From Luteimonas rhizosphaerae (GTDB lineage: Bacteria > Pseudomonadota > Gammaproteobacteria > Xanthomonadales > Xanthomonadaceae): DNA of 64,000 nt. This document shows positions 61,964-64,000 of the stretch, piece by piece (the stretch's first letter is position 1; each line of letters begins with the position of its first letter). Location of the stretch: the NCBI RefSeq assembly GCF_002849595.1, contig NZ_NRQR01000012.1, positions 1 through 64,000 of the forward strand, written 5' to 3'. A model generated the notes under the pieces. It was not told the DNA's origin. It was given only the letters and a program-made list of their open reading frames with translations, and did no database searches. The position numbers and the translations under genes are program-made.

Positions 61964-63145
61964 ATGACCGATGACCGCACCGCGGCCGATCCGGCGTTGT
62001 GGGCACTCGGCACCAAGGCGATCCACGCCGGCCAATCGCCCGACCCCAGCACCGGCGCGGTAATGCCGCCGATCTATGCAACGTCGACCTACGCCCAGTC
62101 CAGTCCGGGCGAGCATCAGGGCTTCGAGTACTCGCGCACCCACAACCCCACGCGCTTCGCCTACGAGCGGTGCGTGGCGGGGCTGGAAGGCGGCACGCGC
62201 GGCTTCGCGTTCGCCTCGGGCATGGCCGCGACCGCGACCCTGCTCGAACTGCTCGACAGCGGCGACCACATCATCGCGATGGACGACCTCTACGGCGGCA
62301 GCTACCGCCTGTTCGAACGCGTGCGCACGCGCAGCGCCGGCCTGTCCTTCAGCTACGTCGACATGACCAACGCCGCTGCGTTCGAGGCGGCGATCACCGA
62401 GAAGACGAAGCTGGTCTGGATCGAGACGCCGACCAACCCGATGTTGAAGATCGTCGACATCCAGGCGATCGCGGATATCGCGCACAGGCGCGGCCTGATC
62501 GTCGTCGTCGACAACACCTTCGCCTCGCCGATCCTGCAGCGCCCGATCGAACACGGCGCCGACATCGTCATGCATTCGGCCACGAAATACCTCAACGGCC
62601 ACTCCGATATGGTCGGCGGCATGCTGGTCGTCGGCGACAACGCCGAGCTCGCCGAGCAGCTGGCGTTCCTGCAGAACTCCGCCGGCGCCGTGCAGGGACC
62701 GTTCGACAGCTTCCTCGCGCTGCGTGGCCTCAAGACGCTGCACCTGCGCATGAAGGCGCACTGCGACAATGCGCAGGCCCTGGCCGAGTTTCTCGACGCG
62801 CATCCCGCAGTCGAACAGGTCATCTACCCCGGCCTCGCCTCGCACCCGCAGCACGCGTTGGCCAACCGCCAGATGGACGGCTTCGGCGGCATCATCTCGG
62901 TCCGCATCAAGGGCGGCTTCGAGGCCGCGAAGCGCTTCTGCGAGCGTACCGAACTGTTCACGCTGGCGGAGTCGCTCGGTGGCGTCGAAAGCCTGGTCAA
63001 CCATCCGGCGGTGATGACACATGCGTCGGTGCCCGTGGAGCGGCGGGCGGCGCTCGGGATCCACGACGATCTGGTGCGGTTGAGTGTTGGGGTGGAAAAC
63101 TACAAGGACCTGGAAGTTGACCTTGCCAATGCGCTGCTGGCTTGA
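61964..63145 (+). CDS. metB: cystathionine gamma-lyase / gamma-synthase (Cys/Met metabolism PLP enzyme)
   Basis: The 393-residue fold-type I enzyme has TKAIHAGQSPDPSTGAVMPP, EYSRTHNPTRFAYERCVAGL, the cofactor region FASGMAATATLLELLDSGDH, and the PLP Lys208 in HSATKYLNGHSDMVGGMLVV. With cbs upstream it most likely runs the reverse transsulfuration route as a gamma-lyase, but the family does not separate lyase from synthase by motifs alone. A TAGAAT box at 61930-61935 and ACAGGA at 61951-61956 support ATG 61964 as start. The 247-bp gap from cbs has an AGGCG/CGCCT hairpin but no clear regulatory element. Confidence 0.88.
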   Translation: MTDDRTAADPALWALGTKAIHAGQSPDPSTGAVMPPIYATSTYAQSSPGEHQGFEYSRTHNPTRFAYERCVAGLEGGTRGFAFASGMAATATLLELLDSGDHIIAMDDLYGGSYRLFERVRTRSAGLSFSYVDMTNAAAFEAAITEKTKLVWIETPTNPMLKIVDIQAIADIAHRRGLIVVVDNTFASPILQRPIEHGADIVMHSATKYLNGHSDMVGGMLVVGDNAELAEQLAFLQNSAGAVQGPFDSFLALRGLKTLHLRMKAHCDNAQALAEFLDAHPAVEQVIYPGLASHPQHALANRQMDGFGGIISVRIKGGFEAAKRFCERTELFTLAESLGGVESLVNHPAVMTHASVPVERRAALGIHDDLVRLSVGVENYKDLEVDLANALLA

Positions 63146-63186
63146 AGCGGTTGCTACCGCAATGAACGAGTCGTCGGAGAGCCGAG

Positions 63187-63978
63187 TTGAATAATTCGTT
63201 CATGCAGCAACTGCGCAACAGCCTGCGGCAACCCGAGTTCTGGGCCTACTCCAGCTGGCTCGATCTCGCCACGAAGCATAGGCGGACACGCCTGGGCGTG
63301 CTTTGGCTCGTTCTGCCGACGCTGATGTTCCTGCTGGTGCTGGGGAATGTGTACTCGCATCTGATGGGATATCCAGTCGCCGAGTATCTTCCCTATCTCG
63401 GACTGGGCTATATCTGCTGGCGATTCATGATCCAGTGCGTCAACGATTCCAGTTCGGTGTTCCGCACCCACAAGGCCTTCATCATGGATGGGCGTGTGAG
63501 GCTGACCGATTTCATCCTGCGCGGCATTGCCAAGGCACTCTTCAATTTCGCGTTCGCATTCATAGTCGTGGTCGGCGTACTGGTCTGGTCGCCAGCCGTG
63601 GAGTGGACGGGGCTCGCAAGCCTGGTGCTCACCGTGCCGATTCTTCTCATCAATATGATCTGGCTCTCGTTCTGCATTGGCCTGGTCGGCGCGCGTTTCC
63701 CCGACACCAGTGAGTTCATTCACACGATATTGGTCGTCGGCTTCCTGCTCACCCCCATTCTTTGGCATGTCGATCGATTCCCGATCGACACCACCCGTGG
63801 TCTGGTCGCACGTCTCAATCCCGCGTTTCACCTGATCGAGGTGGTGCGAGCGCCTGCTCTCGGTCAGATGCCCGAGTTGTCCAGCATTGCGGCAGTCGTC
63901 GCAATGACGGCTGGAGGCTGGTTGATGGCGATGTTTCTTTACAGGCGTTATGCGCGCTTTGTACCGCTGTGGATATGA
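63187..63978 (+). CDS. ABC transporter permease of the polysaccharide (Wzm/O-antigen) type
   Basis: The 263-residue protein is an ABC-2 membrane protein with six helices: RRTRLGVLWLVLPTLMFLLV, YLPYLGLGYICWRFMIQCVN, FNFAFAFIVVVGVLVW, SLVLTVPILLINMIWLSFCI, TILVVGFLLTPILWHVDRFP and AAVVAMTAGGWLMAMFLYRR. These, and NPAFHLIEVVRAP, are typical of Wzm-like exporters of O-antigen or teichoic-type glycans. I use TTG at 63187, since GGAGA (63176-63180) lies six bases before it; ATG 63202 is the alternative. GC content falls relative to upstream genes, as is usual at O-antigen loci, which are often horizontally acquired. Confidence 0.88.
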   Translation: MNNSFMQQLRNSLRQPEFWAYSSWLDLATKHRRTRLGVLWLVLPTLMFLLVLGNVYSHLMGYPVAEYLPYLGLGYICWRFMIQCVNDSSSVFRTHKAFIMDGRVRLTDFILRGIAKALFNFAFAFIVVVGVLVWSPAVEWTGLASLVLTVPILLINMIWLSFCIGLVGARFPDTSEFIHTILVVGFLLTPILWHVDRFPIDTTRGLVARLNPAFHLIEVVRAPALGQMPELSSIAAVVAMTAGGWLMAMFLYRRYARFVPLWI

Positions 63979-63986
63979 GGAGCGCC

Positions 63987-64000
63987 GTGACCGACGTAGG
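63987..64000 (+). CDS. start of the next gene, probably the ABC transporter ATPase (Wzt-like)
   Basis: GTG at 63987 follows AGGAGC at 63977-63982 and opens M-T-D-V before the window ends. The position directly after a Wzm-type permease suggests the ATP-binding partner; only four codons are visible, so the identity is inference. Confidence 0.45.

Noticed and set aside
1-64000. CRISPR array, insertion sequence, prophage or integron in the window
   Set aside because: No regularly spaced direct repeats, transposase, integrase or terminal inverted repeats were found; the only repeats are the short pairs at 41480-41647.

Overview
The window is high-GC (roughly 70%) gammaproteobacterial chromosome. 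The gene content points to the Lysobacteraceae/Xanthomonadaceae (Luteimonas or Lysobacter type): a Clp-type CRP regulator beside proteobacterial SpeD, a fused MrpA/MrpB antiporter, kynurenine-type tryptophan dioxygenase, AbgT and POT transporters, and -10 boxes of the TAGAAT/TACAGT type. Family placement is inference from gene content; no search was run.

Layout. 0-5 kb: the tail of a SPOR protein, tRNA-Thr(TGT), a disrupted arginase, entericidin, CsbD, a secreted protein and trpS. 5-15 kb: an MBL-fold hydrolase, a VOC protein, a disrupted SDR, the E1alpha-E1beta-E2 operon of a branched-chain-type 2-oxo acid dehydrogenase, and a large disrupted secreted nuclease. 15-25 kb: kynA, AbgT and POT transporters, a MarR regulator divergent from hppD-hmgA (tyrosine catabolism), a lipoprotein and a Na+/Ca2+ exchanger. 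25-31 kb: a compact six-gene Mrp cation/H+ antiporter operon with A and B fused. 31-38 kb: single genes (epimerase, EamA, Mpo1-like, SMR, purC, DnaJ-like, outer-membrane barrel, rpe-rraA). 38-50 kb: yegS, then trpE, trpG and trpD, a cyanophycin block (cyanophycinase, CphA, a Mur-ligase-only CphA relative), and trpC fused to a HAD phosphatase. 50-60 kb: a disrupted TSUP permease, GNAT, clp, speD, coq7, rplM-rpsI, tRNA-Gln(CTG), an amino-acid-type dioxygenase, fahA-maiA (the end of the tyrosine pathway), pilU and a DUF4398 pair. 60-64 kb: YdcH-like protein, a disrupted cystathionine beta-synthase, a cystathionine gamma-lyase/synthase, and the first gene of a Wzm/Wzt-type polysaccharide ABC exporter with visibly lower GC.

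How the genes work together. hppD, hmgA, maiA and fahA make a complete route from 4-hydroxyphenylpyruvate to fumarate and acetoacetate, split over two loci. The cyanophycin block sits inside the trp gene series, with a 4-base stop/start overlap into trpC, so nitrogen storage and tryptophan synthesis may be co-transcribed. A Trp-rich leader frame (Trp-Arg-Trp-Trp) precedes and overlaps trpE and may be a translational attenuator. cbs and the following PLP enzyme form a reverse transsulfuration pair.

The most unusual overall feature is that five otherwise well-preserved genes (arginase, SDR, nuclease, TSUP, CBS) carry frame breaks. In at least four of these a short conserved block appears to be missing, including the arginase GGDH metal ligand and the SDR YxxxK active site. 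This could be an assembly artefact or recent mutation; only the reads can decide. I saw no CRISPR array, insertion sequence or prophage.
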